From contig CAKRRG010000005.1 of NCBI GenBank assembly GCA_934394545.1, positions 31,350 through 95,349 of the forward strand: 64,000 nucleotides of DNA. The letters are read 5' to 3'. The notes below the pieces were generated by a model. That model did not search any database and was not told the DNA's origin. It saw nothing but the letters and a program-made list of their open reading frames with translations. Source of the DNA: an uncultured Blautia sp. (GTDB taxonomy: Bacteria; Bacillota; Clostridia; Lachnospirales; Lachnospiraceae). This document shows positions 1 to 10,048 of this stretch, piece after piece (positions within the stretch are counted from its first letter, which is position 1; each line of letters begins with the position of its first letter). A program made the position numbers and the translations under genes.

Positions 1-1
1 G

Positions 2-913
2 CAGGTCCTTTTGGCCAAAAAGATGGGCAAAACACGTGTTATTGCGGAAACAGGAGCGGGCCAGCACGGTGTTGCAACCGCTACGGCAGCCGCTCTTATG
101 GGAATGGAGTGCGAGGTCTTCATGGGAAAAGAGGACACAGAGCGCCAGGCATTAAATGTATACAAAATGCGCCTCCTTGGGGCAAAGGTTCATCCGGTAA
201 CATCCGGAACCGCCACCTTAAAGGATGCGGTATCTGAGACCATGCGTGAGTGGACCAACCGCATTGCAGATACCCATTACGTTCTTGGTTCTGTTATGGG
301 ACCTCATCCCTTTCCAACCATTGTCCGGGATTTCCAGGCTGTGATCTCTAAGGAAATCAAGGAACAAATGTTGGAAAAAGAGGGGAAACTGCCAGACGCA
401 GTCCTTGCCTGTGTAGGTGGAGGCTCCAATGCCATCGGAACCTTTTATCACTTCATTGAAGACAAAGAGGTACAGCTGATCGGATGTGAGGCAGCAGGAC
501 GTGGCGTGAATACAGCAGAGACTGCGGCTACCATTGCTACAGGAAAGCTTGGAATCTTCCATGGAATGAAATCTTATTTCTGCCAGGATGAATATGGCCA
601 GATCGCTCCTGTTTATTCAATTTCTGCAGGGCTGGATTACCCGGGAATCGGACCGGAGCATGCCCATCTTTATGATATCGGCCGTGCCCAGTACGTACCG
701 GTCACCGATGAGGAAGCAGTAGAAGCCTTCGAGTATCTTTCCAAAACAGAGGGAATCATTCCGGCCATTGAAAGTGCCCATGCAGTAGCTTATGCAAAAA
801 AAATCGTTCCGCAGATGAGAAAGGACCAGTGCGTAGTCATTACGATTTCCGGCCGCGGAGACAAGGATTGTGCGGCAATCGCAAGATACAGAGGGGAGGA
901 TATCCATGAGTAA
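2..913 (+). CDS. trpB: Tryptophan synthase beta chain, 5' end cut by window edge
   Basis: PLP enzyme that condenses indole with L-serine to make tryptophan, in complex with TrpA. The window holds about 303 C-terminal residues of a family usually near 390-400; the reading frame is open to the first base, so the start and the PLP-binding lysine lie upstream. Visible family features are the ETGAGQHG segment carrying the catalytic Glu, the phosphate-binding loop [10 protein letters not shown], and the C-terminal SGRGDKD segment with the serine that contacts the PLP ring nitrogen. The stop codon overlaps the trpA start region by 8 bases, so the two are translationally coupled, as expected for the end of a trp operon. 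Identity is very secure. Confidence 0.97.
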   Translation, partial: QVLLAKKMGKTRVIAETGAGQHGVATATAAALMGMECEVFMGKEDTERQALNVYKMRLLGAKVHPVTSGTATLKDAVSETMREWTNRIADTHYVLGSVMGPHPFPTIVRDFQAVISKEIKEQMLEKEGKLPDAVLACVGGGSNAIGTFYHFIEDKEVQLIGCEAAGRGVNTAETAATIATGKLGIFHGMKSYFCQDEYGQIAPVYSISAGLDYPGIGPEHAHLYDIGRAQYVPVTDEEAVEAFEYLSKTEGIIPAIESAHAVAYAKKIVPQMRKDQCVVITISGRGDKDCAAIARYRGEDIHE

Positions 914-1685
914 CCGAATTACAAAAGCATTTGAAAAAGGCAAAGCATTTATCCCGTTTATCACCTGTGGAGATCCTTCTCTTAAGATCACAGAGCAGCT
1001 TGTATACGCCATGGAAGAGGCAGGAGCTGATCTGATCGAGCTTGGAATCCCTTTCTCAGATCCTACAGCAGAAGGCCCGGTTATCCAGGAGGCAAATGTA
1101 CGCGCTCTAAGCGGCGGGGTGACAACCGACAAAGTTTTCGATATGGTAGTAGAGATCCGAAAGAATACGGACATCCCAATGGTATTTATGACCTATGCCA
1201 ACGTGGTCTTTTCTTATGGAACAGAAAGGTTTATAAAGAAAGCAGCAGAGGTGGGAATGGACGGACTGATTCTTCCAGATGTGCCATTTGAGGAAAAGGA
1301 AGAGTTCGACGTGGTCTGCAAACAGTATGGATTAGACCTGATTTCCCTGATCGCACCTACCTCCCATGACCGGATCACACGGATCGCGAAAGAGGCAAAT
1401 GGCTTTGTATACTGTGTTTCCTCTCTTGGAGTGACCGGAACCAGAACCAGCATTACTACAGATATTGGTGCTATGGTGAAGCTGGTAAAAGCAGCAAAAG
1501 ACATTCCCTGTGCAGTAGGATTCGGAATTTCCACTCCGGAACAGGCGAAAAAAATGGCAGACCAGTCGGATGGCGCCATCGTAGGCTCTGCCATTGTGAA
1601 GCTTTGTGCGGCGCATGGGGAAAATTGCATTCCATATGTAAAGAATTATGTAAAGTCTATGAAAGACGCTGTGCGTGAGGCTTGA
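906..1685 (+). CDS. trpA: Tryptophan synthase alpha chain
   Basis: Cleaves indole-3-glycerol phosphate to indole and glyceraldehyde 3-phosphate and channels indole to TrpB. The ATG at 906 is chosen because GGGGAGGA lies just upstream and it gives the family's usual length (259 residues); an in-frame codon 36 bases earlier has no support. The catalytic Glu and Asp are visible in [16 protein letters not shown] (about residues 46-61), and the phosphate-binding end of the TIM barrel in [10 protein letters not shown] and GAIVGSAIV. It is the last gene of the trp operon and is followed by a strong intrinsic terminator. Confidence 0.97.
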   Translation: MSNRITKAFEKGKAFIPFITCGDPSLKITEQLVYAMEEAGADLIELGIPFSDPTAEGPVIQEANVRALSGGVTTDKVFDMVVEIRKNTDIPMVFMTYANVVFSYGTERFIKKAAEVGMDGLILPDVPFEEKEEFDVVCKQYGLDLISLIAPTSHDRITRIAKEANGFVYCVSSLGVTGTRTSITTDIGAMVKLVKAAKDIPCAVGFGISTPEQAKKMADQSDGAIVGSAIVKLCAAHGENCIPYVKNYVKSMKDAVREA

Positions 1686-1707
1686 TTTAATTCTAAAAAG
1701 AGTATAA

Positions 1708-1747
1708 AAGAGGGCAAAAGCGTTGACATTTTGCCCTCTTTTTTTTA
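1708..1747 (+). terminator. Rho-independent terminator of the trp operon
   Basis: Perfect 12-bp stem (AAGAGGGCAAAA at 1708-1719 with TTTTGCCCTCTT at 1729-1740), 9-base loop, then a run of T to 1746. It lies 22 bases after the trpA stop. The loop also contains a TTGACA that belongs to the next promoter. Confidence 0.93.
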
Positions 1748-1751
1748 TAGT
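1723..1751 (+). promoter_or_regulatory. Sigma-A-type promoter inside the trp terminator
   Basis: TTGACA at 1723-1728, exactly 17 bases, then TATAGT at 1746-1751. The -35 box is in the loop of the trp terminator and the -10 box follows its T-run. The predicted transcript starts near 1758, about 45 bases before the lipid kinase gene. Seen directly as a sequence match; activity is inferred. Confidence 0.7.
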
Positions 1752-1802
1752 ATCATATGTGAATCAATTTTATGTGTAAAATATAAGTAATGAAAAAGAG
1801 GA

Positions 1803-2702
1803 ATGAAGTTGGAGAAAAAACTGGTATTTATTTTTAATCCTAAGGCAGGAAAGGGCAAGATCAAGGCGTCTCTTATGGATATAGTAGATATCTTTAATAA
1901 AGGCGGCTATGAAGTGATCATCCGCGCAACTCAGGCCCCGAAGGATGCTTATGAGCAGGTAAAGAAATATGCCGATAAGGTGGATCTGATCGTCTGCAGC
2001 GGTGGTGATGGTACACTGGATGAGGTGGTTACCGGCATTACAGAGGTGGGAAGCAAGGTCCCGGTGGGATACATACCGGCAGGAAGCACCAATGATTTTG
2101 CCAACAGTCTTTTTATACCGAAGAATATGCTGGAAGCTGCATCTATGATCATGCAGGGGGAGATTTACCGTTGTGATGTTGGTAAATTTAACAGCCAGAC
2201 ATTTGCTTATGTAGCTGCATTTGGTCTTTTCACAGATGTGTCCTATGAGACAAGCCAGGATCTGAAGAATATTCTGGGACATCTGGCTTATGTGCTGGAA
2301 GGCGCTAAGAGACTTCTGGATATTAAAGCTTACCATATGAAGGTGACCACAGAGAGCGGCGTGATCGAGGATAATTTTATTTACGGCATGGTCACCAATT
2401 CCAGATCTGTGGGCGGATTTAAGAATCTGACCAGAAATGTGGATATGAACGATGGCCTTTTTGAAGTGACCTTGATCGTACAGCCGAAGAATCCTCTGGA
2501 AATGCAGGAGATTATCCGTAATCTTGTGAGTATGGAGGATAATACAGACCTGATCTATTCCTTTAAGGCAAGGAAGCTTACGATAGAAGCAGAAGAGGAA
2601 GTCGCATGGACTCTGGATGGTGAGTACGGCGGAAGCCAGAAGCTGGTAGAGATTGAGAACCTGCAGCAGGCACTGAACCTTTATCTGAATAGTGTGCGAT
2701 AA
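1803..2702 (+). CDS. Diacylglycerol kinase family lipid kinase (YegS/DgkB type)
   Basis: Soluble or membrane-associated kinase that phosphorylates diacylglycerol or a related lipid with ATP; in Gram-positives DgkB recycles diacylglycerol from lipoteichoic acid synthesis. The 299 residues carry the family signatures FNPKAGKGK (about 11-19), the nucleotide loop [10 protein letters not shown] (about 64-73) and [19 protein letters not shown] lies immediately before ATG 1803. It has its own promoter within the upstream terminator. It is followed after 43 bases by glnN. The exact lipid substrate cannot be read from sequence. Confidence 0.88.
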   Translation: MKLEKKLVFIFNPKAGKGKIKASLMDIVDIFNKGGYEVIIRATQAPKDAYEQVKKYADKVDLIVCSGGDGTLDEVVTGITEVGSKVPVGYIPAGSTNDFANSLFIPKNMLEAASMIMQGEIYRCDVGKFNSQTFAYVAAFGLFTDVSYETSQDLKNILGHLAYVLEGAKRLLDIKAYHMKVTTESGVIEDNFIYGMVTNSRSVGGFKNLTRNVDMNDGLFEVTLIVQPKNPLEMQEIIRNLVSMEDNTDLIYSFKARKLTIEAEEEVAWTLDGEYGGSQKLVEIENLQQALNLYLNSVR

Positions 2703-2745
2703 AATAAAACCAGTAATGTGTGTGATGAACGAGAGGAGAGGAACA

Positions 2746-4860
2746 ATGGGAGATTATGTTAATGTGAAGGAATTATTTGGATGTGACGTGTTCAATGATT
2801 CCGTCATGCAGGATCGTCTGCCTAAGAAAGTTTACAAGGAACTGAAGAAAACCATAGAAGAAGGCAAGGAGCTTTCCATGGAGATTGCCGATGTGGTTGC
2901 CCATGAGATGAAGGAATGGGCTATTGAGAAGGGAGCAACCCATTACAGTCACTGGTTCCAGCCGCTTACAGGCGTGACTGCAGAGAAGCATGACGCATTT
3001 ATCACCGCACCTATGGAGAATGGAAAGGTTCTGCAGAGCTTTTCCGGTAAAGAGCTGATCAAGGGAGAGCCGGACGCATCCTCTTTCCCATCCGGAGGAC
3101 TTCGTGCTACCTTTGAGGCCAGAGGCTATACAACCTGGGATTGTACCTCACCGGCTTTTGTAAGACATGACGCAGCAGGCGGAACCTTATGTATTCCTAC
3201 TGCTTTCTGCTCTTATACAGGGGAAGCACTGGATCAGAAGACCCCTCTTCTCCGCTCTATGGAAGCCATTAATACACAGGCATTACGACTTCTCAGACTT
3301 TTCGGAAATACCACTTCTAAGCGTGTAACACCATCCGTTGGTGCAGAGCAGGAGTATTTCCTTGTTGATAAAGAGAAATATATGCAGAGAAAGGACCTGG
3401 TATATACAGGACGTACGCTTTTTGGAGCAATGCCTCCTAAGGGACAGGAGATGGATGACCATTATTTCGGAACCATCCGCCAGAGAGTTTCTGCATATAT
3501 GAAGGAAGTAAATGAAGAGTGCTGGAAACTGGGCGTAACAGCCAAGACACAGCACAATGAGGTTGCACCGGCACAGCATGAGCTTGCGCCGATTTATGCG
3601 CCTGTTAATATTGCAGCAGATCACAACCAGATCATGATGCGGATCCTGAAGAAAGTGGCAAGCCGTCACGGTATGCGCTGCCTGCTTCATGAGAAGCCAT
3701 TTGCAGGGTTGAATGGTTCTGGTAAGCACAACAACTGGTCCCTGACCACAGATGACGGAATCAATCTTCTGGAGCCTGGTAAAACACCTCATGAGAATAT
3801 CCAGTTCCTTCTGGTTCTTACCTGTATTCTGAAAGCAGTTGACAAGCATGCAGATCTTCTTCGTGAATCAGCAGCAGATGTTGGAAATGATCATCGTCTT
3901 GGAGGCCACGAGGCTCCGCCGGCTGTTATTTCTGTTTTCCTGGGAGAGCAGCTTGAGGATGTGCTGGAGCAGCTTATAAGCACAGGTACTGCTACAAGAA
4001 GTAAGACAGGTGAGAAGCTGGCTACCGGTGTTAAGACACTTCCTGATTTTATGAAGGACGCTACTGACCGTAACCGTACGTCCCCATTTGCTTTTACCGG
4101 AAATAAATTCGAGTTCCGTATGGTTGGCTCCAAGGATTCTATTTCCGCATGTAATGTGGTTCTGAATACCATTACTGCCGAGGCATTTAAAGAGACCTGT
4201 GATATCCTGGAAGGTGCCGAAGACTTTGATCTGGCAGTGCATGATCTGATCAAGAAATATGCTACAGAGCATCAGAGAATCGTATTTAATGGCAATGGAT
4301 ATGCTCCTGAGTGGGAAGAAGAGGCACGCCGCCGCGGACTTCCAATCTTGCCATCTATGGTAGATGCGATTCCGGCACTGACCACAGAGAAATCGGTAGA
4401 GCTGTTCGGTAAATTTGGCGTATTTACAAGAACAGAGCTGGAGTCCAGAGCAGAGATCCAGTACGAAATCTATGCCAAGGCAATCAATATTGAAGCAAAA
4501 ACCATGATCGATATGGCTACCAAGCAGTTTATTCCTGCAGTTATCAAATATACAACCGTACTGGCGGAGTCCATCAATCAGGTAAAGGCTGTCGGCGCCA
4601 TTGATGTGAGTGTACAGCTGGATCTTCTGAAAAAGGCAAGCGAGCATCTGAAGGAAGTTAACAGTGCCATGAATAAGCTGAGTAAGCTGGTGGATAAGGT
4701 TGAGTCTTATCCAGAAGGACGTGACAGAGCATTGTTCTGCAGAGAGAAACTGGTACCGGCCATGGAGAAATTAAGAAAGCCGGTTGATGAACTTGAAATG
4801 TTAGTAGATAAAGAAATGTGGCCGATGCCATCTTATGGAGATCTGGTATTTGAGCCGTAA
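2746..4860 (+). CDS. glnN: Type III glutamine synthetase
   Basis: ATP-dependent glutamine synthetase of the GSIII class, which assimilates ammonia onto glutamate. At 704 residues it is in the usual GSIII range, much longer than GSI. ATG 2746 is chosen because GAGAGGAGAGG precedes it; an in-frame start at 2692 would overlap the previous gene and lacks a ribosome site. Diagnostic segments are [11 protein letters not shown] (the Glu-containing active-site strand), [24 protein letters not shown] and [16 protein letters not shown]. No dedicated regulator or riboswitch is visible; it probably reads through from the lipid kinase gene. A terminator follows directly. Confidence 0.96.
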   Translation: MGDYVNVKELFGCDVFNDSVMQDRLPKKVYKELKKTIEEGKELSMEIADVVAHEMKEWAIEKGATHYSHWFQPLTGVTAEKHDAFITAPMENGKVLQSFSGKELIKGEPDASSFPSGGLRATFEARGYTTWDCTSPAFVRHDAAGGTLCIPTAFCSYTGEALDQKTPLLRSMEAINTQALRLLRLFGNTTSKRVTPSVGAEQEYFLVDKEKYMQRKDLVYTGRTLFGAMPPKGQEMDDHYFGTIRQRVSAYMKEVNEECWKLGVTAKTQHNEVAPAQHELAPIYAPVNIAADHNQIMMRILKKVASRHGMRCLLHEKPFAGLNGSGKHNNWSLTTDDGINLLEPGKTPHENIQFLLVLTCILKAVDKHADLLRESAADVGNDHRLGGHEAPPAVISVFLGEQLEDVLEQLISTGTATRSKTGEKLATGVKTLPDFMKDATDRNRTSPFAFTGNKFEFRMVGSKDSISACNVVLNTITAEAFKETCDILEGAEDFDLAVHDLIKKYATEHQRIVFNGNGYAPEWEEEARRRGLPILPSMVDAIPALTTEKSVELFGKFGVFTRTELESRAEIQYEIYAKAINIEAKTMIDMATKQFIPAVIKYTTVLAESINQVKAVGAIDVSVQLDLLKKASEHLKEVNSAMNKLSKLVDKVESYPEGRDRALFCREKLVPAMEKLRKPVDELEMLVDKEMWPMPSYGDLVFEP

Positions 4861-4870
4861 AGCAAAAAAC

Positions 4871-4897
4871 AGGAGGACTGCGGGCGCAGTCCTCTTT
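4871..4897 (+). terminator. Terminator after glnN
   Basis: Stem GAGGACTGC (4873-4881) with GCAGTCCTC (4886-4894), short GC loop, then TTTCT. The following gene starts only about 20 bases later, so part of the transcription may read through. Confidence 0.75.
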
Positions 4898-4917
4898 CTG
4901 ATTAAAGAGGTAAAGTG

Positions 4918-5841
4918 ATGAATGGATTAGAATTTTTAAAGGATCAGGGTGTCAGCGCAGAGCTTATGAAAGCAGCAGAGGAGTTTCGAAGAGAGTTTGG
5001 AGTTTCGGAGGAGGCTGCCCACAGACTGGTGAAGCCTTCCCTTCCTTTTTATGGGAAAGAAACTCTGGAGATGGCGATGGCGGCAATCCTGGAAGGGGAG
5101 AACCTTCTTCTGGCAGGCCCGAAAGCAACAGGAAAGAATGTGCTGGCAGAGAATCTGGCATTTATTTTCGGCAGACCGGTATATAATGTGTCGTTCCATG
5201 TGAATACAAACAGCGGTGATCTGATCGGTACGGATACCTTTGTGGATAATCAGGTAAAGCTCCGCAAGGGAAGTATTTACCAGTGCGCAGAGGAAGGCGG
5301 ATTCGGTATCCTGGATGAGATCAATATGGCGAAGAATGACGCGGTTTCCGTGCTTCACGCTACACTGGATTACCGCCGCTCTATTGATGTGCCGGGATAT
5401 GACAAAATAGACCTTCACCCGGCGGCAAGATTTATCGGCACCATGAATTATGGGTATGCCGGAACCAAGGAATTAAATGAGGCCTTGGTATCCCGTTTCC
5501 TGGTGATCGACATGCCGGCACAGAATGAGGAAACGCTTGGATTTATTTTTAACAGCATGTTCCCGGATGCAAAGAAAGAAGCAATCGAGCAGTTTATGGG
5601 AGTGTTCCTGGACCTGCAGCAGAAATCTATGAACAGTGAGATTTCCACCAAGCCGCTGGATCTTCGCGGACTGCTTGCTGCCATGAAGATCGTGCGCACC
5701 GGGCTTTCCCCATGGCAGGCTGTGAAGATGGGCATTGTGAATAAGACGTTTGATGTGTTTGAAAAAGAAATCGTGGAGGACGTGGTGAGAACCAGGATTC
5801 CACAGGGATGGACCCGGGATGACGTTTATGAAGCACGATAA
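4918..5841 (+). CDS. MoxR-type AAA+ ATPase
   Basis: MoxR ATPases act with VWA proteins as chaperone-like machines that mature or activate partner complexes. 307 residues. Walker A is the variant GPKATGKN and Walker B with its acidic pair is ILDEINMAKND; the arginine-finger and sensor region follows in GTMNYGYAGTKELNEAL. ATG 4918 is favoured over GTG 4915 since AGAGG at 4906-4910 gives 7-base spacing. Its 3' end overlaps the VWA gene by 14-23 bases, so the pair is translationally coupled. The client is unknown; adjacency to glnN could be chance. Confidence 0.85.
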   Translation: MNGLEFLKDQGVSAELMKAAEEFRREFGVSEEAAHRLVKPSLPFYGKETLEMAMAAILEGENLLLAGPKATGKNVLAENLAFIFGRPVYNVSFHVNTNSGDLIGTDTFVDNQVKLRKGSIYQCAEEGGFGILDEINMAKNDAVSVLHATLDYRRSIDVPGYDKIDLHPAARFIGTMNYGYAGTKELNEALVSRFLVIDMPAQNEETLGFIFNSMFPDAKKEAIEQFMGVFLDLQQKSMNSEISTKPLDLRGLLAAMKIVRTGLSPWQAVKMGIVNKTFDVFEKEIVEDVVRTRIPQGWTRDDVYEAR

Positions 5842-7732
5842 AGGAGAAAAGCTTTCACCGAAGTTAGTTGATCTGGAAGATGCAGAGGATAGCAGTGAGG
5901 AATTGAGTCTTCAGGATTACCATCTGGAGCTGGAAAACCGTATCCGTAATCTGCTGTGGACCATCAGTGGGGATTACACCCAGCAGATGAAGCCGGATGT
6001 TTCTCTTTTTCTCAGGTCAAAGGAGATTGCACTTTACGATGGAATCAAGCAGGGAGCACTGGCGAAATTCTTCGATAAGGATTTTCTTGGAATGTACCTG
6101 GTGAAGAAGATTTTTATGGGTGCGGATGAAGCTGCGCTGACTTTTGTTTCCCAGCTTTGCATTGAGGAAGCCATTGGAGAACGGATCTGTGAGCAACGTC
6201 CGGGAATCTGGGAGATGCAGAGGAAAGCCTGCGAGGACATACTGGATCAGGAATATGAGACCATGCCGTCGGCAGCAGATCAGCTGGGGTATCTGAGAGT
6301 GAACTTGCTGAGAAAGCGAATTGACAGGGCGAAACAGGCCATAAGCGGAAAAGATGATAAAATAACAAAAAACACAAAAAACACAGATGCAACAGAAAAA
6401 AGAAAAGGAATCTATCATTATATTCACCTGATATCTACTGCAGATGAGATAAAGGATACCATGTCCCTTATTAAGCTTATCGACACGGTATATAATGAAG
6501 TGGCTGATCCGGAATTTTCCAAAAAGGCAACGTTGGAGCAGGTGCTTGCGGTTACTATGGAGGACCTGACGGAGTTCGACTGGCATGATTATCTGTCAGA
6601 AGAAATGTATGAGGATGCCCTGGAAAGCTATATGGAGCAGCTGACCTCCAATGTGGCAGGCATGGAGAATGCAGAGGTTACCAGGGAGATGGAGGAGGAA
6701 CGCCAGTCCAGACAGAAGGTTACCATTCTTCCTCCTGAGGCGCTTGAAAAAGCGCACACTTATGTGGAACTGAATTTTGGGAAAACCTATTTAAATGAGA
6801 TAGAAGAGAAGCGGATGAACCAGCTGATGTGCAGGGACATTCACAGCGACTGCAGTCTGTATTTTACGGAAGGAATCCTTAAGAATCCGGTAAAACGAAA
6901 TTATCAGTATGAATATGCAAAAAGATTAAAAAATAAGAACATCTGGCTTTATCATGATAAGCACCGCATTGTAAAGAGAAATATTGCGCTTCTCACAGAA
7001 ATGCTGAAAAAATCACTGGTTATCAAAAGTGAAAGCCAGGAGATCCTTTCAGACAGAGGGACGATCATTCCGTCAAGACTTTGGAGACTGGGAAGAAGCA
7101 GTGAGGCTTTGGTATTTAAGCGGGAACTAAAAGGGGATGCTTCGGATTTCGTGGTGGACGTGCTGATCGATGCCAGCGGTTCCCAGATGAGCCGTCAGGG
7201 TGAGGTAGCCCTGCAGGCTTATATCATCAGTGAAGCCTTAAGCAATGCAGGCCTTCCCCATAGAGTAATGAGCTATTGCACGTTCTGGGATTACACCATT
7301 CTCCACCGTTTTCGGGAATACGATGATCCAAGAAGTGCGAACGAAAATATATTTAATTATGTAACATCCTCCAATAACCGGGATGGACTTGCCATCCGGG
7401 CAGCGGGCTACGGACTTTTGCAAAGAGAGGAAGAGAAGAAAATCCTGATCATTCTCAGTGACGGGCGTCCCTATGATGTGATTGTCAACCGCCCCAATGC
7501 CAAAAATCCGGCACCTTATCATGGAAAATATGCCATTACGGATACTGCCGCCCAGATCCGCAGGCTGCGAAGCCAGGGAGTAAGTGTATTGGGCGTTTTT
7601 GCCGGGGAAGAGAAGGATCTGGCAACGGAAAAGAAAATCTTTGGAAAAGATTTTGCCTATATTCGAACTATCACCGGATTTTCCAAGATCGTAGGCAGAT
7701 ATCTTACGAAACAGCTGGAGGATGACGAATAA
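5819..7732 (+). CDS. VWA-domain protein, partner of the MoxR ATPase
   Basis: 637-residue protein with a C-terminal von Willebrand factor A domain. The MIDAS metal site is visible as DASGSQMSR (about residue 447 on), with the later ILSDGRPYD strand supplying the downstream Asp. The N-terminal 430 residues are helical and charged, with a Lys/Asn/Thr-rich low-complexity insert near residues 178-192 that may be a linker. Start is ATG 5819 or ATG 5828; both overlap the MoxR gene. The layout resembles CoxE/CobT-like VWA partners of MoxR ATPases. Function is inferred from pairing: metal-dependent binding of a client that the ATPase remodels. Confidence 0.8.
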   Translation: MTFMKHDKGEKLSPKLVDLEDAEDSSEELSLQDYHLELENRIRNLLWTISGDYTQQMKPDVSLFLRSKEIALYDGIKQGALAKFFDKDFLGMYLVKKIFMGADEAALTFVSQLCIEEAIGERICEQRPGIWEMQRKACEDILDQEYETMPSAADQLGYLRVNLLRKRIDRAKQAISGKDDKITKNTKNTDATEKRKGIYHYIHLISTADEIKDTMSLIKLIDTVYNEVADPEFSKKATLEQVLAVTMEDLTEFDWHDYLSEEMYEDALESYMEQLTSNVAGMENAEVTREMEEERQSRQKVTILPPEALEKAHTYVELNFGKTYLNEIEEKRMNQLMCRDIHSDCSLYFTEGILKNPVKRNYQYEYAKRLKNKNIWLYHDKHRIVKRNIALLTEMLKKSLVIKSESQEILSDRGTIIPSRLWRLGRSSEALVFKRELKGDASDFVVDVLIDASGSQMSRQGEVALQAYIISEALSNAGLPHRVMSYCTFWDYTILHRFREYDDPRSANENIFNYVTSSNNRDGLAIRAAGYGLLQREEEKKILIILSDGRPYDVIVNRPNAKNPAPYHGKYAITDTAAQIRRLRSQGVSVLGVFAGEEKDLATEKKIFGKDFAYIRTITGFSKIVGRYLTKQLEDDE

Positions 7733-7757
7733 AAAAAAAAACGAAGGAGGTAACAGC

Positions 7758-8627
7758 GTGCATAAAAATAACAGAAAACCAGCCTACCTGGACTACCTGA
7801 TGATCATTGTGGGAACCGCACTTATGGCAATGGCCATAAACAGCGTTTTCGACATGGCCGGTATGGTAACCGGAGGCTTTTCAGGTATTGCGATCCTGGT
7901 GAAGGAATGGACAACAGGAGTGATTCCGGGAGGTGTCCCTCTGTGGATCACCAACCTGAGTCTGAATATCCCGCTTTTCTTCATCGGGATGAAAATAGGA
8001 GGCTTTCAGTTTGTAAAAAAAGCACTGGTCGGAGAAATCTGTCTGTCCTTCTGGCTGGCGGTACTGCCGGCATTTGACCTTGCAGGAAACGATCTTCTTC
8101 TGGCAGCCGTATATGGTGGTGTGATCCAGGGTGTGGGAATCGGTCTTGTATTTCTGGGAAGAGGAACCACCGGCGGTACAGACATGATGGCAGCACTGCT
8201 TCAGCGGAAGCTGCGCCATTATTCCATTGCCCAGATCATGCAGTTTATTGACGGAGCCATTGTATTGGTGGGTATGTATGTGTTCGGTGTTCAGAAGGCA
8301 CTGTATGCGATCATTGCGGTTTATCTGGTCACCAAGGTATCCGATAATATGATCGAAGGTCTGAAATTTTCCAAGCAGGCGTATATTATCACCAGCAAGC
8401 CTCAGGAAATCGCCAAAGAGATCATGGAGAAGCTGGACCGTGGTGTGACCGGGATCCATGGAAAAGGAATGTACTCGGATCAGGATAAACTGCTGTTGTA
8501 TTGTGTGGTAGGACGGAAAGAAATCGTAGCCTTAAAAGAGATGGTAGATGACATTGATCCGGCCGCTTTTGTGATCGTATCGGATGTGCGTGAGGTTCTT
8601 GGAGAGGGTTTTATTGAAAGAAAATAA
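7758..8627 (+). CDS. YitT family membrane protein (DUF161/DUF2179)
   Basis: Integral membrane protein of unknown transport role. The GTG at 7758 is preferred because AAGGAGG ends 7 bases upstream; the ATG 36 bases earlier lies in the previous gene's end and has none. 289 residues: about five to six hydrophobic segments fill the first 190 residues, with the conserved MVTGGFSGIA and GRGTTGGTDMMA glycine-rich motifs, and a cytosolic C-terminal DUF2179 domain follows (about 205-285, ending VSDVREVLGEGF). An 11-base A run just before the ribosome site is a slippage-prone spot. Family assignment is secure, molecular function is not. Confidence 0.88.
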   Translation: MHKNNRKPAYLDYLMIIVGTALMAMAINSVFDMAGMVTGGFSGIAILVKEWTTGVIPGGVPLWITNLSLNIPLFFIGMKIGGFQFVKKALVGEICLSFWLAVLPAFDLAGNDLLLAAVYGGVIQGVGIGLVFLGRGTTGGTDMMAALLQRKLRHYSIAQIMQFIDGAIVLVGMYVFGVQKALYAIIAVYLVTKVSDNMIEGLKFSKQAYIITSKPQEIAKEIMEKLDRGVTGIHGKGMYSDQDKLLLYCVVGRKEIVALKEMVDDIDPAAFVIVSDVREVLGEGFIERK

Positions 8628-8742
8628 AAAGTGTGAATGAAAAAACTTGTAAAAAATTTCTATTTTCCTCTTCCTTTTTTGGTAATTTTGTATTAAAATG
8701 TGTTCATGGATTTATTATGTTACAAGAAGGGATGGAAGGGTA

Positions 8743-9831
8743 ATGATATCAAATCAGGTACTGCAGAATACACTTGAGGGGCTCAAAGAAATATCCAGAA
8801 CGGAATTTTGCGTTATTGATATAGATGGCAAGACACTGGCTTCTACCTACAGTGAGTTTGAGATTCAGCCCCAGGATGTACAGGCATTTGTAGAATCCCA
8901 GGCTGCCAGCCAGCTTGTGAAGGGATACCAGTATTTTAAGGTTTGCGATGACTATCAGCTGGAGTATATCCTGGTTGCCCATGGAGAGGACGAAGATACT
9001 TATATGGTTGGTAAGCTTGCTGCTTTCCAGATCCAGAGCCTGATCGTGGCATATAAGGAACGCTTTGATAAGGACAGCTTTATTAAGAACCTGCTTCTTG
9101 ATAACCTGCTTCTGGTAGATATTTATAATCGTGCGAAGAAGCTTCACATCGAGGCTGATGTCCGCCGCGTGGTTATGATCCTGGAGCTTGAGCAGGAGAG
9201 AGAGCACAGTTCCATGGAGAGTGTGAAGAGTCTTTTCAGTGGTAAGAGTAAGGACTTTATTACAGCGGTTGATGAGAAGAGCATTATCATTGTCAAGGAG
9301 CTTGAGGAGAATGAGGGATACGAAGAGATGGACAGACTTGCCCAGACGATCCTTGATACCTTAGGTCTTGAGAAGGAGAATCATACACATATTGCATACG
9401 GTACCATCGTCAGCGAGCTGAAGGAGGTTTCCCGTTCCTATAAGGAAGCCAGAATGGCTCTGGATGTAGGTAAGATCTTCTCCCCGGAGAAGGATGTGAT
9501 CGCTTACAGTTCACTTGGAATCGGCCGTCTGATCTATCAGCTTCCGATCCCGCTGTGCAAGATGTTTATTAAGGAGATTTTCGGCGGCAAGTCCCCGGAT
9601 GATTTCGATGAGGAGACCCTTGTCACCATCGATAAGTTCTTCGAGAACAGCCTGAATGTATCCGAGACCTCCAGACAGCTTTACATTCATCGTAATACAC
9701 TTGTATATCGTCTGGATAAGCTTCAGAAGAGTACAGGACTTGACCTTCGTGTATTTGAGGACGCCATCACATTTAAGATTGCTTTGATGGTGGTAAGATA
9801 TATGAAGTATATGGAGACTCTGGAGTATTAA
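8743..9831 (+). CDS. PucR/CdaR-type transcriptional regulator
   Basis: Likely DNA-binding regulator with a C-terminal helix-turn-helix of the HTH_30 type: the segment NVSETSRQLYIHRNTLVYRL (about residues 306-325) is the recognition helix block typical of CdaR and PucR proteins. The N-terminal part (about 1-120) looks like a sugar-diacid or small-ligand sensor and the middle like a GGDEF-related domain without a GGDEF motif. ATG 8743 is chosen because AGAAGGG precedes it; an upstream in-frame ATG at 8698 overlaps a TAAAAT -10-like element. 362 residues. Target genes are unknown; it is monocistronic. Confidence 0.78.
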   Translation: MISNQVLQNTLEGLKEISRTEFCVIDIDGKTLASTYSEFEIQPQDVQAFVESQAASQLVKGYQYFKVCDDYQLEYILVAHGEDEDTYMVGKLAAFQIQSLIVAYKERFDKDSFIKNLLLDNLLLVDIYNRAKKLHIEADVRRVVMILELEQEREHSSMESVKSLFSGKSKDFITAVDEKSIIIVKELEENEGYEEMDRLAQTILDTLGLEKENHTHIAYGTIVSELKEVSRSYKEARMALDVGKIFSPEKDVIAYSSLGIGRLIYQLPIPLCKMFIKEIFGGKSPDDFDEETLVTIDKFFENSLNVSETSRQLYIHRNTLVYRLDKLQKSTGLDLRVFEDAITFKIALMVVRYMKYMETLEY

Positions 9832-9833
9832 TG

Positions 9834-9869
9834 CAAGTAGCGAGGCGGACCTGGAATATCCGCTTGAAT
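9834..9869 (+). repeat. Short dispersed repeat, copy A
   Basis: GCAAGTAGCGAGGCGGAC... ending ATATCCGCTTGA. A near match occurs at about 42318-42355 (GCAAGTAGCGAAGTGGAT... ATATCCGCTTGA). Each can fold a small hairpin through its GCGGA/TCCGC (or GTGGAT/ATCCGC) arms. Confidence 0.5.
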
Positions 9870-9883
9870 TTATGTGATTTATG

Positions 9884-9917
9884 TGCCTGCCGGATTTATT
9901 TACGGCAGGCATATTTT
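9884..9917 (+). terminator. Terminator after the PucR-type regulator
   Basis: Perfect 9-bp stem TGCCTGCCG (9884-9892) with CGGCAGGCA (9903-9911), followed by TATTTTG. Confidence 0.8.
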
Positions 9918-9942
9918 GTATGTGTTTCCTTTGTGAAATCCC

Positions 9943-9970
9943 TTGCGTTCTGCCTTTTCTCTGGTATAAT
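9943..9970 (+). promoter_or_regulatory. Promoter of ftsEX
   Basis: TTGCGT, 16 bases, perfect TATAAT at 9965-9970, with an extended -10 TGG directly before it. The predicted start near 9977 leaves an untranslated leader of about 70 bases before ftsE. Confidence 0.7.
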
Positions 9971-10048
9971 AAGGTACTGCAAAAATTGGGTTGCAATTTC
10001 ACAGGACATATATTACAATAATGTTACGTAAAAATTAAGGAGGATACT

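Noticed and set aside
9831..10031. Small + strand open frame after the PucR-type regulator
   Set aside because: It runs across a terminator hairpin and the ftsEX promoter and lacks a ribosome site or family.
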